Assembly (NCBI GenBank): GCA_003194525.1
Contig: NBIV01000276.1
Span: forward strand, 43,466-107,465
Direction: 5' to 3'
From: Gracilariopsis chorda
Lineage: Eukaryota > Rhodophyta > Florideophyceae > Gracilariales > Gracilariaceae
Length of the DNA stretch: 64,000 bases
This document shows positions 1 through 10,892 of the stretch, piece by piece. A model generated the notes under the pieces. The model ran no database searches and was not told the DNA's origin. It worked only from the letters and a program-made list of their open reading frames with translations. Made by a program: the position numbers and the translations under genes. Numbering within the stretch: the first letter of the stretch is position 1; each line of letters starts with the position of its first letter.

Positions 1-10
1 CACATGCTCT

Positions 11-45
11 ATGATGAACGAGAACCGTCAGTTCTCGTTCATCAT
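11..45. repeat. Perfect 15-bp hairpin
   Basis: The arm ATGATGAACGAGAAC (11-25) is followed by a 5-base spacer (CGTCA) and by its exact reverse complement (31-45). No gene overlaps it. It could be a terminal or internal foldback of the Harbinger-like element to its right, but I found no matching copy at the far side. Confidence 0.85.
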
Positions 46-513
46 ACAGCGAGAAGTTCCCGCGGCCGGTTTCAGACGGTGTGAGCTGCACTCCCTGCTG
101 CCATAAATATAGGGTCCGTAGGGAGCATAAGGATAATCTGTCCGTAATATCTGTGCCGCGCCTGTGAGCCGTGACCCCCGAACTCTGTCGGAGGTTCGAG
201 TTTACTGGTGAGCTAGCCCTATGTAAACTCTGTACTGGTGTACTGGAGTCGCCGGCGGTACTTACTGTGCGCGGTCTGACAGTGCCCGAGTTCTGTATGT
301 AGACAACATGCACGAGTATGAATCAGTTGCGAATATCGGAAAACTCCGAGGTCAGTTGCCAATGGTGGAGCAGGGATTCCCCTTACGTAATAACATTATA
401 AGACTTTTAAGTAAAAAAAGCATTGCGTGCCTCTTTGACTTACAGCCTTGCGTGTTGTAATTACGTTCCGAGCGATCGGAGGTTGACAGTGGGTCGCTCC
501 GAAAAACACAAAT
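46..513. other. Non-coding stretch, nothing recognised
   Basis: No reading frame of interest, RNA gene or clear repeat is visible. It lies directly 5' of the first transposase relic and may hold its promoter and terminal repeat, which I could not delimit. Confidence 0.5.
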
Positions 514-1827
514 TTGTACCAGCACTCAAATATCAAAATACGTATTGACAGATTTGATACGACTGAAATGGGCACGAAAAGTCCGTACCAATTTGGCAAC
601 TCTCGCACACAATTGTGTGCGAGTACAACACCGAGTACGAGCGTCCCTATGCCTTCTATATCTGCACTCTTGCTCGCGATGCTGGCGCACCGTCAGCGCC
701 AGGTGCCACGGATCGGCTTACGAAATCGATTAACGATTGCAGGAAGAAGACGACGAGACCGCAGAGTAACTTGCCGGGCTTTACAAAGTCCTGCCATTTC
801 CCCGTTTATGGTGCTGCTTCAGTCAATGTGCGATCAATCTTTGAAAACGGTGACCGGCTTTGACCATTACACGTTTGTTGCTATACTACAGCAGTTTGCT
901 CCACTATATCGCATATTTACACCCTACTCGGAAGATGGAGTCATCAGAATCATCGCCTTAACGAATGGCACAAGGGGGAGGCCGAGAAGTATGTCCGCGA
1001 CTCAGTGTTTGGGGTTGGTTCTTGCATGGCACAGAACACGCGGATCGATGTTTACGTTATGCATGCTATTTGGCATTACATCTTCTGTGTGTTCAATTTT
1101 CATTCGCTTCGGGAGAAGGCTTCTACTTCGTGTACTTTCAAGGGACAGCCGGGCACAAGTACGGATGTCGCATCAGCACGAGATGGAACAGTATAAAACT
1201 GCCTTTTCCACTAGGTACATGTCTCTACAAAATGTGTACGCTGTAGCGGATGGCCTCAAGCTGTAATTAGAGCAGTCTGGGGACTTCGTAATTCAAAACA
1301 TGTTTTACAACGGCTGGACTCATAACCACTACGTTGGTAACGTCCTTGTTTTTGCACCGTCGGGGACTATCGTATCATGCGCAATAAATGCACCTGGATG
1401 TATGCATGACTCACAAATAGCAGAATAGGGCGGAGTATACAAAAAACTTGAAGATTGCTACAGGACTTACGGGGGCCAATGTGTGGTAGATTCTGCGTTT
1501 TCAAAAGGAGACTATCCGTTTCTCATCAAATCCGCTCAAGATGAAACTAGGGCAGATGGTGCGGCCGAAGTCGTTCTGTTGAGATAAGCAACTTCTGCAA
1601 GACAAGCGTCGGAGTGGGGTATGAGGGCTTTTCAAGGCTCATTCCCAAGAATGAAGGATCGACTCGTTTATGAAGAACACGGAGAACGAAAGCTAATTCT
1701 ATACTGTACCGTCCTACTCTTCAACTTGAGAGCTCGTATGGTTGGTATCAATCAAATCTTATCATCGTATATGCCGCATCTTAGTGCAGAAGTTAACTTT
1801 TTCTTGCACGAATCGCTACATATCTAA
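514..1827 (+). pseudogene. PIF/Harbinger-type DDE transposase, three in-frame stops
   Basis: One reading frame runs through the whole interval with stops TAA at 1264, TAG at 1426 and TAA at 1585. The middle has the look of the DDE_Tnp_4 / HARBI1-like endonuclease superfamily: an RGRPRSM segment, then VADGLKL with the first catalytic Asp, FYNGWTHNHYVGNV, APSGTIV, INAPGCMHDSQIAE, VVDSAF with the second Asp, and SEWGMRAFQGSFPRMKDR with the third acidic residue. The enzyme would cut and rejoin element ends, but the stops separate the catalytic residues, so it should be inactive. Its 3' end meets the Myb-like gene tail to tail, the usual two-gene layout of Harbinger elements. The family call is confident; the true 5' end is uncertain. 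Confidence 0.82.
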
Positions 1828-2861
1828 AGTTCTTTAGCGCGAGCGTTTTGAGCTACACGCATGGTCATCATTTCCATAAGCTGCTGGTGTCGTGTAGCCT
1901 CTTCTTGAGCTCTCCTTCTGTTCTCTTCTCGATCCTCTCGACGACACCTCATATCCTCCTCTCTACGCTGTTGCTCTTGCAACAGCGACATTTGAAAAAG
2001 CTGGTAAAAATTATCTCCTTCGGTTTCCCTTGATGTGCGTGAGAGACGAGCTTGGGACCTCTTGAAGACGATGGGGCGCACTCCCATAGTCGGGCGTAGA
2101 CTATCAACAGAATCAGCGAGAGTGTTGCTCGGGGTGGCGGGAACGTGCTCAACATTTGGCGAGTTCGGGGCAGCGAGCTCGTTTTCATCGGCGTCCATTG
2201 TGTCATCAGCTTCGTCATCACTGCTCGGTAGAATTCCACCGATAGTCTCTTCTGCACCTGCACCTTCGCCTATGTCAGCTCTCTCGCACATACGAAAGCG
2301 TAAACGCTTAGCTCGTCGCATGTCATTCGGCATCCGTGGGTCACCGGTTGGAATTTTACGACGGTGGAGTGTAGCAAACTTACGCTTGATTCTATCCACA
2401 GTGCGGTTTTCTACGAAAAATGTCTCGCCGTGCTCTTTTGCAACCATATCCCACTCCTCTTTACAAAGAGGTAGATACTTCTCAATTACATTTAATACAC
2501 TTTCGACTTCTTTTTGCGTGAAGCCGGTACCTCGACTAGAACCAGAACGGCGGCCGCCTCGCTGACGAGGTCGCGGTCTCGGGCGATGAGCAATGGTAGG
2601 AGTATGACCACCATTTCCAAGTCCATATGCCTGGGAACGGGACTGCGAAGCCGCTGTAGAAGTTGCGCGTGCAGAAGGCGCATTCTGCGAAAGCACGGCA
2701 CCGGCAGTGCGTGGAGGCGGTTGAGAAGCGCCCAGCAATGGCGCCGGGGTAGTGGGGGGCTGCGGAGAAGAATCGACAGATAGAGGTTCTTCAACGGGAG
2801 TGGTTGAAGCAAATCCGGAAGTCGGTGAAGCGGAGTGAAAAGGGATGTCTGCTGGAGCCAT
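1824..2861 (-). CDS. Myb/SANT-like DNA-binding protein (DUF6818-like), Harbinger accessory protein
   Basis: An uninterrupted 345-residue frame. Residues 1-110 are Ser/Pro/Ala-rich with a basic Arg/Gly patch near 90-110. Residues ~113-195 form a trihelix/SANT-like domain (FTQKEVESVLNVIEKYLP, then EEWDMVAKEHGE, RTVDRIKRKFATL, PTGDPRMPNDMRRAKRL), the pattern of DUF6818 proteins of oomycetes and algae. An acidic stretch follows, and the last ~55 residues are a Glu/Arg/Gln-rich coiled coil. Harbinger elements carry such a protein beside the transposase, where it helps nuclear import and terminal-repeat binding. The stop codon overlaps that of the convergent transposase within CTAA at 1824-1827. 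It is the longest intact gene in the window. A host trihelix factor is the alternative. Confidence 0.75.
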   Translation of the reverse strand: MAPADIPFHSASPTSGFASTTPVEEPLSVDSSPQPPTTPAPLLGASQPPPRTAGAVLSQNAPSARATSTAASQSRSQAYGLGNGGHTPTIAHRPRPRPRQRGGRRSGSSRGTGFTQKEVESVLNVIEKYLPLCKEEWDMVAKEHGETFFVENRTVDRIKRKFATLHRRKIPTGDPRMPNDMRRAKRLRFRMCERADIGEGAGAEETIGGILPSSDDEADDTMDADENELAAPNSPNVEHVPATPSNTLADSVDSLRPTMGVRPIVFKRSQARLSRTSRETEGDNFYQLFQMSLLQEQQRREEDMRCRREDREENRRRAQEEATRHQQLMEMMTMRVAQNARAKEL

Positions 2862-3567
2862 CTGAAGGGCAACGGTTCCGGACTTGAAACCGCAGGGAGG
2901 CGGGAGGGGGAAGGGAGGGGCGGGTGTTTGGTGGTAAATGGTACGTAAGCCCGCCTTTCAAAAAGGTCGTTCTCAACGCTCAGAGTATGCGTAGCGCGCT
3001 TTCTCTTATTGCGCGCCAAAATTTGATATTTGCTACATTGGAGCAATCTGTCTGACGAGTGGGTGGCATAACCACTTCGAGCGGTTTGCGCACACTCTTT
3101 TGGTGCAAATGCTATCAATTTGAGTACACGCATTTTGCGATTTGTGTTTTTAGGAGTGACCCAGTATTGGTTGATAAGTGGGTGGTGATTCCTTACTTTA
3201 ATCTTTATGAACTCCTGTTCTTATAAGAGACTTTACACAAACCAAATTCTCGTGAATTTTGCTCGTAGCCACATATGCCACGAAGTGTACCACGAGTTAC
3301 GTACGAGAAGTGTAAAACCTGCTTTACGCACATCGCGTGGAAAGAATCTCGTGAGCCTCTATATCTTCCATGCCCATCTTGGAACGCCCATGGGTTTTCA
3401 TGGTTCGCCAAACAGATTATTCGATTAGAGCTGCTCGAATCCGTGTACAGTTCTGCGTGCGGCATGTTTTTCTCGCCAACCAACTTAGCAAAGATCCTAC
3501 TTTTCTCCTAGTGCTCTGGCGTCGCTTCAAACGGCCAAAGTCAGACTAACGAAACATTAGGCATCGC
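2862..3567. other. Spacer between two Harbinger relics
   Basis: This contains the 5' flank of the Myb-like gene and short open frames on both strands (for example plus 3275-3511 and minus 3205-3483) with no recognisable domain. I could not find convincing terminal inverted repeats. It may hold the right end of the first element and the left end of the second. Confidence 0.4.
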
Positions 3568-4536
3568 TTGCATATAATTCATAACTATACTTTCAATATC
3601 AACGCGCTGTCTGAAGAACAATGCTTAAATTATTTTTGCTTTCGGCTTAACAATATAAGGCGCATGTTTAGGATGATAAAATGGAATTTACAGCATACAA
3701 GCAGAAACCGTATCAGTGCGATGCATTCAAAGCTGCTTGCATACTATTTAAACCCTTATCCTGCACACAGACTTTGTATGACATGGAACTGATGTTTGAA
3801 ATGCGGTACAGTCACATCAGTGAAATATTCTGGGACGCAATAGAAAAATTTGTAGAATATAAAGGGCATCTCGTAACTAACTTGCAATCAGAACTTCTAC
3901 GATCTTGCGCTCATATTTATTCTGAAGCCATACGTAGACTTGGGTCTCCATTGACCAGATGTGTTGGGTTCATCGATTGCACAAAAATAGAAATGAGCCA
4001 CTCTGGAAGACTGGCAAGCAACAAAAGGTCTTGCTTCTCGGGGCATACGCGAAAATTGCTTGAAGTACCTAACTATATCTATGCCTGATGGATTAATTGT
4101 TTACCTATATGGACCTGAAGTTGGCCGTCGTAACGACATGACCGTTATGCGAAGAATTGATATTGAAAGTAATATGGAATCATCTTTAGTAATTAAAGGC
4201 ATTCAGTACTACCTTTATGGAGATCCGGCTTTTGGTTTAAGACCCTGGCTTCAAACTGCTTTCGATACGGAAAATGCAACAGAAGATGAGCTAAAGTACA
4301 ACTGTGCGATGAATACAATTCGTACTTCCGTCGAGTGGAACTACAAAGATTTGAAACAGAGATGGACGAGGAATGCGTTTTCTAGATTACTACGTGTGAG
4401 GCAACTTCTAGTTGCCCTTTTTTACATCGCGTCTGCCTTGCTCCTGAATTTCAAGACTTGCATTGAGAAAGGAGGACAGGCAAGCTATTACTTTGATTGT
4501 GATGCTCCAATTTTTGATGTCTACTCCACTTTGTAA
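3568..4536 (+). pseudogene. Second HARBI1-like DDE transposase, frameshifted
   Basis: Three plus-strand frames make one protein. The start (SEEQCLNYFCFRLNNIRRMF) shifts near 3680 into a frame with FIDCTKIEMSHSG, then near 4060 into KYLTISMPDGLIVYLYGPEVGRRNDMTV, YYLYGDPAFGLRPWLQ and VEWNYKDLKQRW. The catalytic triad is visible: D of FIDCTK, D of LYGDPAFG, E of VEWNYKD. This is the HARBI1/PIF nuclease type and it differs from the copy at 514-1827, so it is a separate family. With two frameshifts it is probably dead. The Gypsy element inserted 37 bases after its stop codon. Confidence 0.83.
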
Positions 4537-4572
4537 CAGCGTTTGCGTACTGGAGAGGTAAGGAATTCGAAG

Positions 4573-4577
4573 GAAAA
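4573..4577. repeat. Target-site duplication (left) GAAAA
   Basis: GAAAA directly precedes the left LTR and recurs right after the other LTR at 13966-13970. Five bases is the usual duplication size for Ty3/Gypsy integrases, and it fixes both element borders. Confidence 0.9.
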
Positions 4578-5400
4578 TGTGGTGCAATGCCCCAAAGGGG
4601 AAAAACACCGAAAGAAGTTCGGGATCTTCCTCTCACGAGGTGAAACCAGTTGGGTAGAGCCCTCCCAGATGTGTCACGGCGAAGCCGGTTTGTAAGACAA
4701 GAGACACCTGTCCCGACTCGCGCAGGGAGGTGAACGCGAAGAGTCGGTATCCGCGTGAGCGGGGTGTGATCCTCAGTAGAGGTATGTTTCCACGTAAGTG
4801 GGGATGCGTGAGCGGGTGCACACAGGAGGGCCGCGGGTAGCGGGATGTACTACCCTGAAAGGGGGAAAGGAGGAAGAGTGGGCGAGGGTGAGTCGCAAGA
4901 GCGACGAACAAATACGGCAATGCCGGTGGGCAGGACTCCCTATACAGGGCGAAACACCAATGTGATTGGAACAATTATACTCCCAAGTGTGGGTCTCTTT
5001 AGGTGTGCAAGGGGGTTAGAGGTCCCGTGGTTCACGGCGTTTCCCTCCAAGGAGGAGTTGAGAACGCGCGCAAGCGGCAACAACTAGAGCCAGTTCCCCA
5101 GGTTGGGGTCCCTTGTTGGGGAAGCTTTACTGGTGCAACGGCAGTGCGCCGTCGCACTAAGTACTAACTTCCCAGAAATGGGTGTAAAAATAATAAATAC
5201 ATCTAACTAAAATTATTAGAAATACTCCACATTTCATGGCAACATCCACTACCGTGGCCAACCGCCAATTGGCCCAAAACCGTGTCCCACGTGTGCATAT
5301 CTACCATAGTGAGGCGTAGTTCATATACACACTACACAACCGATAATATCGGGAAAACAATCAAGTACCAGGAATCCCTCCCTGAGGGCGTTGCACTTCA
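4578..5400 (-). repeat. Gypsy LTR (3' LTR of the element)
   Basis: Begins TG and ends CA, and matches 13133-13965 along its length. Perfect mini-hairpins are packed into it, for example GTCGC-AAGA-GCGAC (4892-4905), CCTCC-AA-GGAGG (5044-5055) and CCGAT-AAT-ATCGG (5340-5352). It lacks the ~20-base duplication present in the other LTR. Confidence 0.93.
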
Positions 5401-5413
5401 TATCCCCCTCCTG
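5401..5413 (-). other. Polypurine tract of the Gypsy element
   Basis: Read on the minus strand, the bases directly before the 3' LTR are AGGAGGGGGATA, a purine-rich run in the position where plus-strand DNA synthesis is primed in retrotransposons. Confidence 0.75.
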
Positions 5414-5656
5414 AGACGGGAAAACGACCGCGGACGCGGAGGACTCCCAGACGAAAATGGGTGATAAAAGCGCGTGCGCCGTCTCCGGTTCTTCTTTCCT
5501 GGCTTAGCCAGCTGGTGTAGTATAGTGTTGTGGGGCGCTAGCTGCTCCCTTGAATAAACTTTCCCGTTTAGAACGGTGATTATCGTTTGAGTTCCCCGTC
5601 TTCGACGGACCTTGCCTTGTTATCCTTTCCTATCGCCCTTCGCTCGCCCGGCAACG

Positions 5657-6553
5657 TTACCCAACTTGGGCATTGACCAGCGTGGCTGGAGCTGCAGTTC
5701 CCGTTTGACGGTGGTATCGCACGACGTGGGACCGTGGGAGGTGTTCGATTAGCTCCCACGTATCCCCACTGGGGTCATACCCGTACCAGCGGACGCAGTA
5801 TTGTAGAATACCATCCTGGTCCCAGGTGTGTCCGACAAGTCGGTCTACTACGAACTCTCGTTCGTAGACCTGCCGGCCGTACCGGGTGGTGGTTGTACTC
5901 CCTTGAGAGGGTTGCCCGCGGTGCGGTATAATGTCCCTTAGTAGGGTGTTCGGCGACAACTCCGTCGTTGCCGTGCGCTGTGGTAGCGGCCTCTGCTCGT
6001 GCGGGAGGATATCCCTCAAGAGGGTGTTTGGCGTCATGGTTTTCACCGCCAAGTCATTCCCCATTGGGGCAGGGTCGTTTCCACTTTCGCGGTATTGCGG
6101 GCGAACCGCCAGTCGGCGGGGAACTTGGGCTCCGCCTTGGCTGTTGAGCTCACGAACCGCGAGTTTGCGGGAAGATGACCGCTCCTGCGGAATCAGCGTT
6201 TCCACGATCCCCTGGGGGGTCGTGTGCGACGCGGTGATTGCATGGCAAACCGCCTCCCTGCCAGGCGCACGAGCGCTCTGCACCATACGTTCCGGCGACG
6301 CCGTGGTGTCCACGGCTACTGACGGGCTACCTGGGGCTAACTCCGCTACACCGGTATTTTGGTCCAAATTCCCCTTTGGGGGGTGCCGGGCAGGTGCCGG
6401 TGACACCCTTTTCAGGGGCTTGGCCGCTAAGTGTGGTGCACCGTCTCCATGGGGAGGGGCAGCGTCCGGTACGACCGGTTTCGAGCGTGCGATGGCGCGC
6501 GTTTTTCCCGAGTTCCTCGGTTCTTCGCCACAGTGTTGCGGAAGTTGGCGCAA
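5657..6553 (-). pseudogene. C-terminal part of Gypsy integrase with chromodomain
   Basis: A 298-residue minus-strand frame offset from the integrase frame. It ends in a chromodomain (EFVVDRLVGHTWDQDG, then LQYCVRWYGYDPSGDTWEL and LPRSHVVRYH), which in chromoviruses guides integration through chromatin marks. Before it lies a Pro/Arg-rich linker with a duplicated 12-residue motif of the form [TS]PNTLLRDI[LI]PH (DNA near 5930-6045). The frame differs from that of the integrase core (6427-8154), so a frameshift near 6430-6550 separates the two, and I treat it as a broken part of pol, not an independent gene. A continuous in-frame version would give a C-terminal extension of usual chromovirus type. 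Confidence 0.85.
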
Positions 6554-8154
6554 ATTATTCCCCGGAGCGGGGGCTTCGATTCCGTCGACGACGGGAGGCG
6601 TTTCCGGCGCCTGCGCACCAGTGTTCCATATGTTAAGTGTTTCCCGTTGTGACGGCGATATCGTTCCTCGAAAACGAGTGTTCTCCTCCCCCTCCTGAGA
6701 CGGAGCGGTGGGATAAGGGATAACATTCCCCGCCTGGCGGGTGTAAATTTGCGCCAGGGGGTGGGCGTGGTAGGGGCGGGCGCTGAGAGGCCCGAATTAC
6801 CCGGCTGAGCCGGTGAGTCCGACAGGGTTGGTAGGTCTGAGAGTCCCCGGCTGGGGTGTGGTAGTACCGTAGGCCTAGTACTCCCGGATGATTCCGGTGT
6901 TCCAGAGTCCGTAGGAACGGGGTTGCCTGGATCCAGGACTACCTCTGACGAGGGAGGAGGGGTAAGGACAACACGATTACGGGAAGTCCGTTCGTGCGTG
7001 TCGCCCATCTCTACCACGACAGTGTCGGTGTTTACAGAGATGACCTTGAATGGTCCGTCCGCCACAGGCGAGAGTTTATGACGCTTCTCCCGTTCCGGAT
7101 TGTAGTACTCCTTCCTGATGAAGACGTAGTTATTTGCCCGAATCGGGGGGGTCTTTCCTCGCAAGCGATCATCAAAATCCCGCTTATAAGCGGCTTGGGC
7201 CCGTGCCATAGACCTCCGCGCAGCGGGGACCAGCTTGGAAAGCCATTGCTTCCATTGCCGCCGGTAGATACCCACTGATGGGAAATTGTCCAAGGTAGCT
7301 TGGGGTTCCAGCGCCACAGGCGGGGGCATTCTAGATAGAACCAACTCGAATGGTGAAACTCCGGTAGTCCAGTGTACCTGCGTATTGTGCGCGAAGGTTA
7401 ACGCGTCAGCGTAGAGATCCCAATTCTTTGGGTGGCCAGCGACGTAGGAACGTAGCGCCGCGAGTAACGTCCGGTTAAACCGTTCAACTTGCCCATTACA
7501 CTGGGGGCGGTAGGTAGTCGTGAACAAGTTCTTGACATCCGGGATGCCACAAACATCCTGGAAGAACTTGCTCGCGAATTGTTTCCCGTTATCGGAGAGC
7601 ACCTCCACAGGAGGACCGTAGACAAAAATCCAGTGGGTCACAAGAGCCTGGGCCACCGTGAAAGCGGTTATCCTCCGAAGAGGGACAGTCCACACCAGCT
7701 TGGAAAAGCGGTCGGTAATGACAAGTAGAAACGTTTTTCCACGTTTTGTGGTGAGTAGTGGTCCGAGAATATCAATTGCAATAAACTCGAGTGGCGACCC
7801 TGCGGGGAATAGTTTCATCTTCTTCGCATTTTTGCGGAGCTTGACGCGATTCTTCGCGCATTCGCTACAGAACCGCACAGTTGCGTAGCAATCCACCGCC
7901 ATGGCGGGCCAATAGAAATCCATTCGCAGGGTTAGGTAGAGTTTTCTCCCACCTGGGTGACCTCTCATGGGGGCGTAGTGTGATAGATGTAACACCCGCG
8001 ATTGCAAGGAATGTGGTACCACAATCTGTGGGCGGGATTCCACCTTCCGGACGAGGTAGCCCTTGTTGTCCACCCCGAAAGGGAGATCTTCACCACCGTT
8101 AAGACGGGCACGAATCCTCGTGCAGAAGGGGTCACCGAACTTTTCTCGGATCAT
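6427..8154 (-). pseudogene. Gypsy integrase core
   Basis: A minus-strand frame of 575 residues, in the same frame as the reverse transcriptase but cut off from it by TGA at 8188-8190. The N-terminal HHCC zinc module is visible (HLSHYAPMRGHPGG, then CSEC). The rve catalytic core follows with D in FIAIDILGPL, D in VLSDNGKQF and E in NGQVERFNRTL, spaced as usual. A GPY-like segment (DGPFKVI) comes after. It would insert the cDNA into the host genome. The last ~150 residues enter a Ser/Pro/Arg-rich zone where the frame probably shifts to that of the chromodomain. Confidence 0.93.
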
Positions 8155-8187
8155 CTCTTCCGGTGAAACCGGTACAAAATTTCCCGG

Positions 8188-10182
8188 TCATGGGTTCTCA
8201 GAATCATCTCGCGATGCGAGTAGGTCGTCAAAGTCAGCATCCTCGTCCCAGTTTTCTGGCCCAGCCTCGACGGCACACTCCGGATCATCCGGGTCTATAG
8301 CCATGAAGCATGGGACTTCATCATCCTCTGTTGGGAGTGCTTCCCCACTTGTGGGTAACCGCGATAAAGCGTCGGCCTGGGTGTTCTGCGCACCCTTTTT
8401 ATAAATGACTTGAAAGTCATATTCCGCGAGGCGGAGTCTCCAGCGCATGAGGCGTCCCGACGGGTCGGAGATATTCATCAACCACCTCAATGAGGAATGA
8501 TCCGTGTACACGGTGAAGTGAATTCCCATAAGGTAGGGGCGCAGAGTGGTCATCGCCCATACGACGGCGAGGCACTCTTTCTCCGATACGGAGTAGTTCC
8601 GCTCATGAACATTGAGCGAACGTGACCAATAACCAATTGGATGTCGTTCCCCCTCGGGGGTGGTTTGAAAAAGAGCACACCCGACTTGGTAGTCGCTCGA
8701 GTCCGTATCTACGGAGTATGGCAACCCAAGTTTTGGGAGATGTAGGATTGGTGCTGATGTGACAGCCTCCTTTAAGGAGTTAAAAGCTTCCGATTGCTCG
8801 GGCGTAAATGTTCCCAGGTTTGGGGAGTTCCCCTTTCGCAACAACGCGTTCAGGGGCGCTGCAGTATCCGAAAAGTTCGGGATAAACCGTCGATAGACGT
8901 TGACCAGTCCCAGAAAGGAGCGCAGATCCGTTTGAGTACGGGGTTCTTTCGCCTCAACGAGGGATTTGACTCGAGCTTTCTCGATCGCTAACCGTCCAGG
9001 AAGGATAATGTGACCCAGATACTTCACAGTATCTGTGAAAAACTCGCATTTCCTCAACTTGAGGTTAATTCCCGCATCGCGGAGTACGGTCAGCACGTCT
9101 CGGACGTGAGTGAGATGGTCGTGCAACGAGTTGGAGAACATGATAATATCATCAAGGTAGACCAGACAACTCCGCCACTTAGAGCGATTGAGTAGCATAT
9201 CTACTGCACGCTGAAAGGTGGCAGGGGCGTTGGTTAACCCAAATGGCATCCGCTTGAAGCGGTACGTTCCTGCGTGGCAGATGAATGCGGTTTTGTTGCG
9301 ATCCTCCTGTCTGACAGGTATTTGCCAATATCCCCAATTGGCATCGAGAGCCGTGAACACGGTGGCGTCTCCGAGGGATTCAATACACTCGTCCATACGA
9401 GGGATAGGGTACGTGTCCCTAATAGTCACGGCATTGAGCCGGCGGTAGTCGACACAGAACCTCCAGGTTCCGTCGGCCTTCAAAGCCAGTACAACTGGGG
9501 ATGCCCAGGGTGATTGAGCGGGCTCAATCACCCCTGCGCGGAGCATCTTGTCCACTTGGGACTGCTCCTCTTCCCGAGCTTTCGGACCTGCCCTGTAAGG
9601 GGGTTGCGCAACCGGTCGCGCACCGGGGATTAGATCAATCCAGTGTTCCGTTGCATTTATCTCGCCAAGCGAGCTATCCCACATAGTGGTGAATCCCCGT
9701 AACATATTACGGGGTTTGTCAGGGTGCGACTCTGGCACATGGCTGAAGTCCAGTGCTTCAAGTGCCTTATCCGGATCAATCCGGTCGTTGCTCAACGGAG
9801 CATTGTCCTCTTTCACAGGTGTGGTTCGCAATTACGAGTTACTCGGTATGTTCGACGCTAAAGTAGCGGTTTCCTCCCCCTCCTTAGACTTGACTTCTTC
9901 GGACGGCGGGGCGAACTCCTGAGAAGAGGTGGAAACTCCGAGTACATCGGCGGCTGTCATCTTCGTTGGCAGCATTCCCATAGGATGGGGGGTTACACTC
10001 CCAATTACTTGGTGTTTTACCAGATACTGGGGGTGTTTGCCAAGGTTGGCAACCAATATCCGGAAAGGGACATCCGGGGAAATGGAAACAATTCCATTAG
10101 CCAGTGCCTGCGGGGATTTCTCGTACAACGAGGCGAGGGGTTGTATAACCCGAAGACCGTGTTGACGGGAATTTATCTGCAC
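8188..10182 (-). pseudogene. Gypsy reverse transcriptase and RNase H, two stops
   Basis: One frame, broken by TAA at 9832-9834 and bounded by TGA at 8188-8190. Upstream of the first stop lies a linker (residues like ISPDVPFRILVANLGKHP). The reverse transcriptase shows GVIEPAQSPWASPVVLALK, FCVDYRRLNAVT, YPIPRMDE, FKRMPFGLTNAPATFQ and the catalytic CLVYLDDIIMFS. RNase H follows with YSVDTDSSDYQVGCALFQ, NYSVSEKECLAVVWA and YTDHSSLRWL. This copies element RNA into DNA and removes the RNA strand. All catalytic residues are present, so the damage seems late. The EPAQSPW codons form a perfect 12-bp palindrome at 9508-9533. Confidence 0.95.
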
Positions 10183-10195
10183 CCAGACGTGGGAC

Positions 10196-10645
10196 TCAGG
10201 CGGTATAGAAACCGAGGCAGCGATGCGGAGCTTGGTGGACTCGCGAGACGCGGGCGGTGGTTCCTTGCGCAGCAGGGAGTGGAACTTGTTTCCGAGAGGA
10301 CCGCTTTAGCGGGCGGTGAACAATCGGAACCGACGATCCGTCGTCCAGTTCTACACGCCTGAGGCGGGGCCTGATTGCGTCGACAAATCTGTCGCAGTAA
10401 TCACATCCCAGTATAACTGGTGCTGCCAATGAACGGCAAACGATGAAGTCCAACTTCACCGCAGAGGTACCAAGTCTCACGACGAGGTCCACTGTGCCCA
10501 CCGTTTGTAACCGATTGTTGTTCGCATCCGAAATTTCGGGTACCGCGTCAGAGCGGATACAAGACCGCACAAGCGGGGGTAACAATGATTCCACAACAAA
10601 GTTGGGGCCTGCACCTGTATCCAGGACAGTGAGAAACCTCACCAT
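10196..10645 (-). pseudogene. Gypsy aspartic protease
   Basis: A minus-strand frame of 149 residues starting VRFLTVLDTGAGPNFV, the active-site DTG of retropepsins, with the later LGCDYCDRF segment typical of Gypsy proteases. It would cut the Gag-Pol polyprotein. Its frame differs from both gag and reverse transcriptase, and the linker that should follow it (HVWVQINSRQHGL) sits in the next frame, so a frameshift lies near 10190-10320. A short frame at 10639-10875 bridges gag and protease. Confidence 0.88.
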
Positions 10646-10875
10646 AACTGGGGATCAAGGCCAAGGTCAGCATAGACCTTATAATTCCGCTTGGCCAAGA
10701 CCAAGACTCTACCGGGAATCCGGGGATTTTTACTCCGTACCCACGGGCGACGCAACACACCGAGGTGCGCAGATTCCGCGTCGGCGGTGTCTTTCCTCGA
10801 GAGGACTTTCACCGGGGAGCGAGGCCAGGACACCTCGGGTGCCAACAGCCTCTTGTCTGAGGACGCCTCTCCCAA
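10639..10875 (-). pseudogene. Gag-protease linker segment
   Basis: A 78-residue minus-strand frame (EASSDKRLLAPEVSWPRSPVKVLSRKD and on) between gag and protease. The degenerate gag copy near 24000 has a matching stretch (EASSESRLFTPEAPSPCSPVKILSRK when read on plus), so this is real element sequence. It is likely part of the polyprotein, joined to its neighbours through frame changes. Confidence 0.6.
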
Positions 10876-10892
10876 AGCGGAGACTCCCTCAG

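Noticed and set aside
2035-2783. Long plus-strand Ser/Arg-rich frames across 2035-2783
   Set aside because: These are antisense shadows of the Myb/SANT-like gene, whose domain structure is clear on minus.
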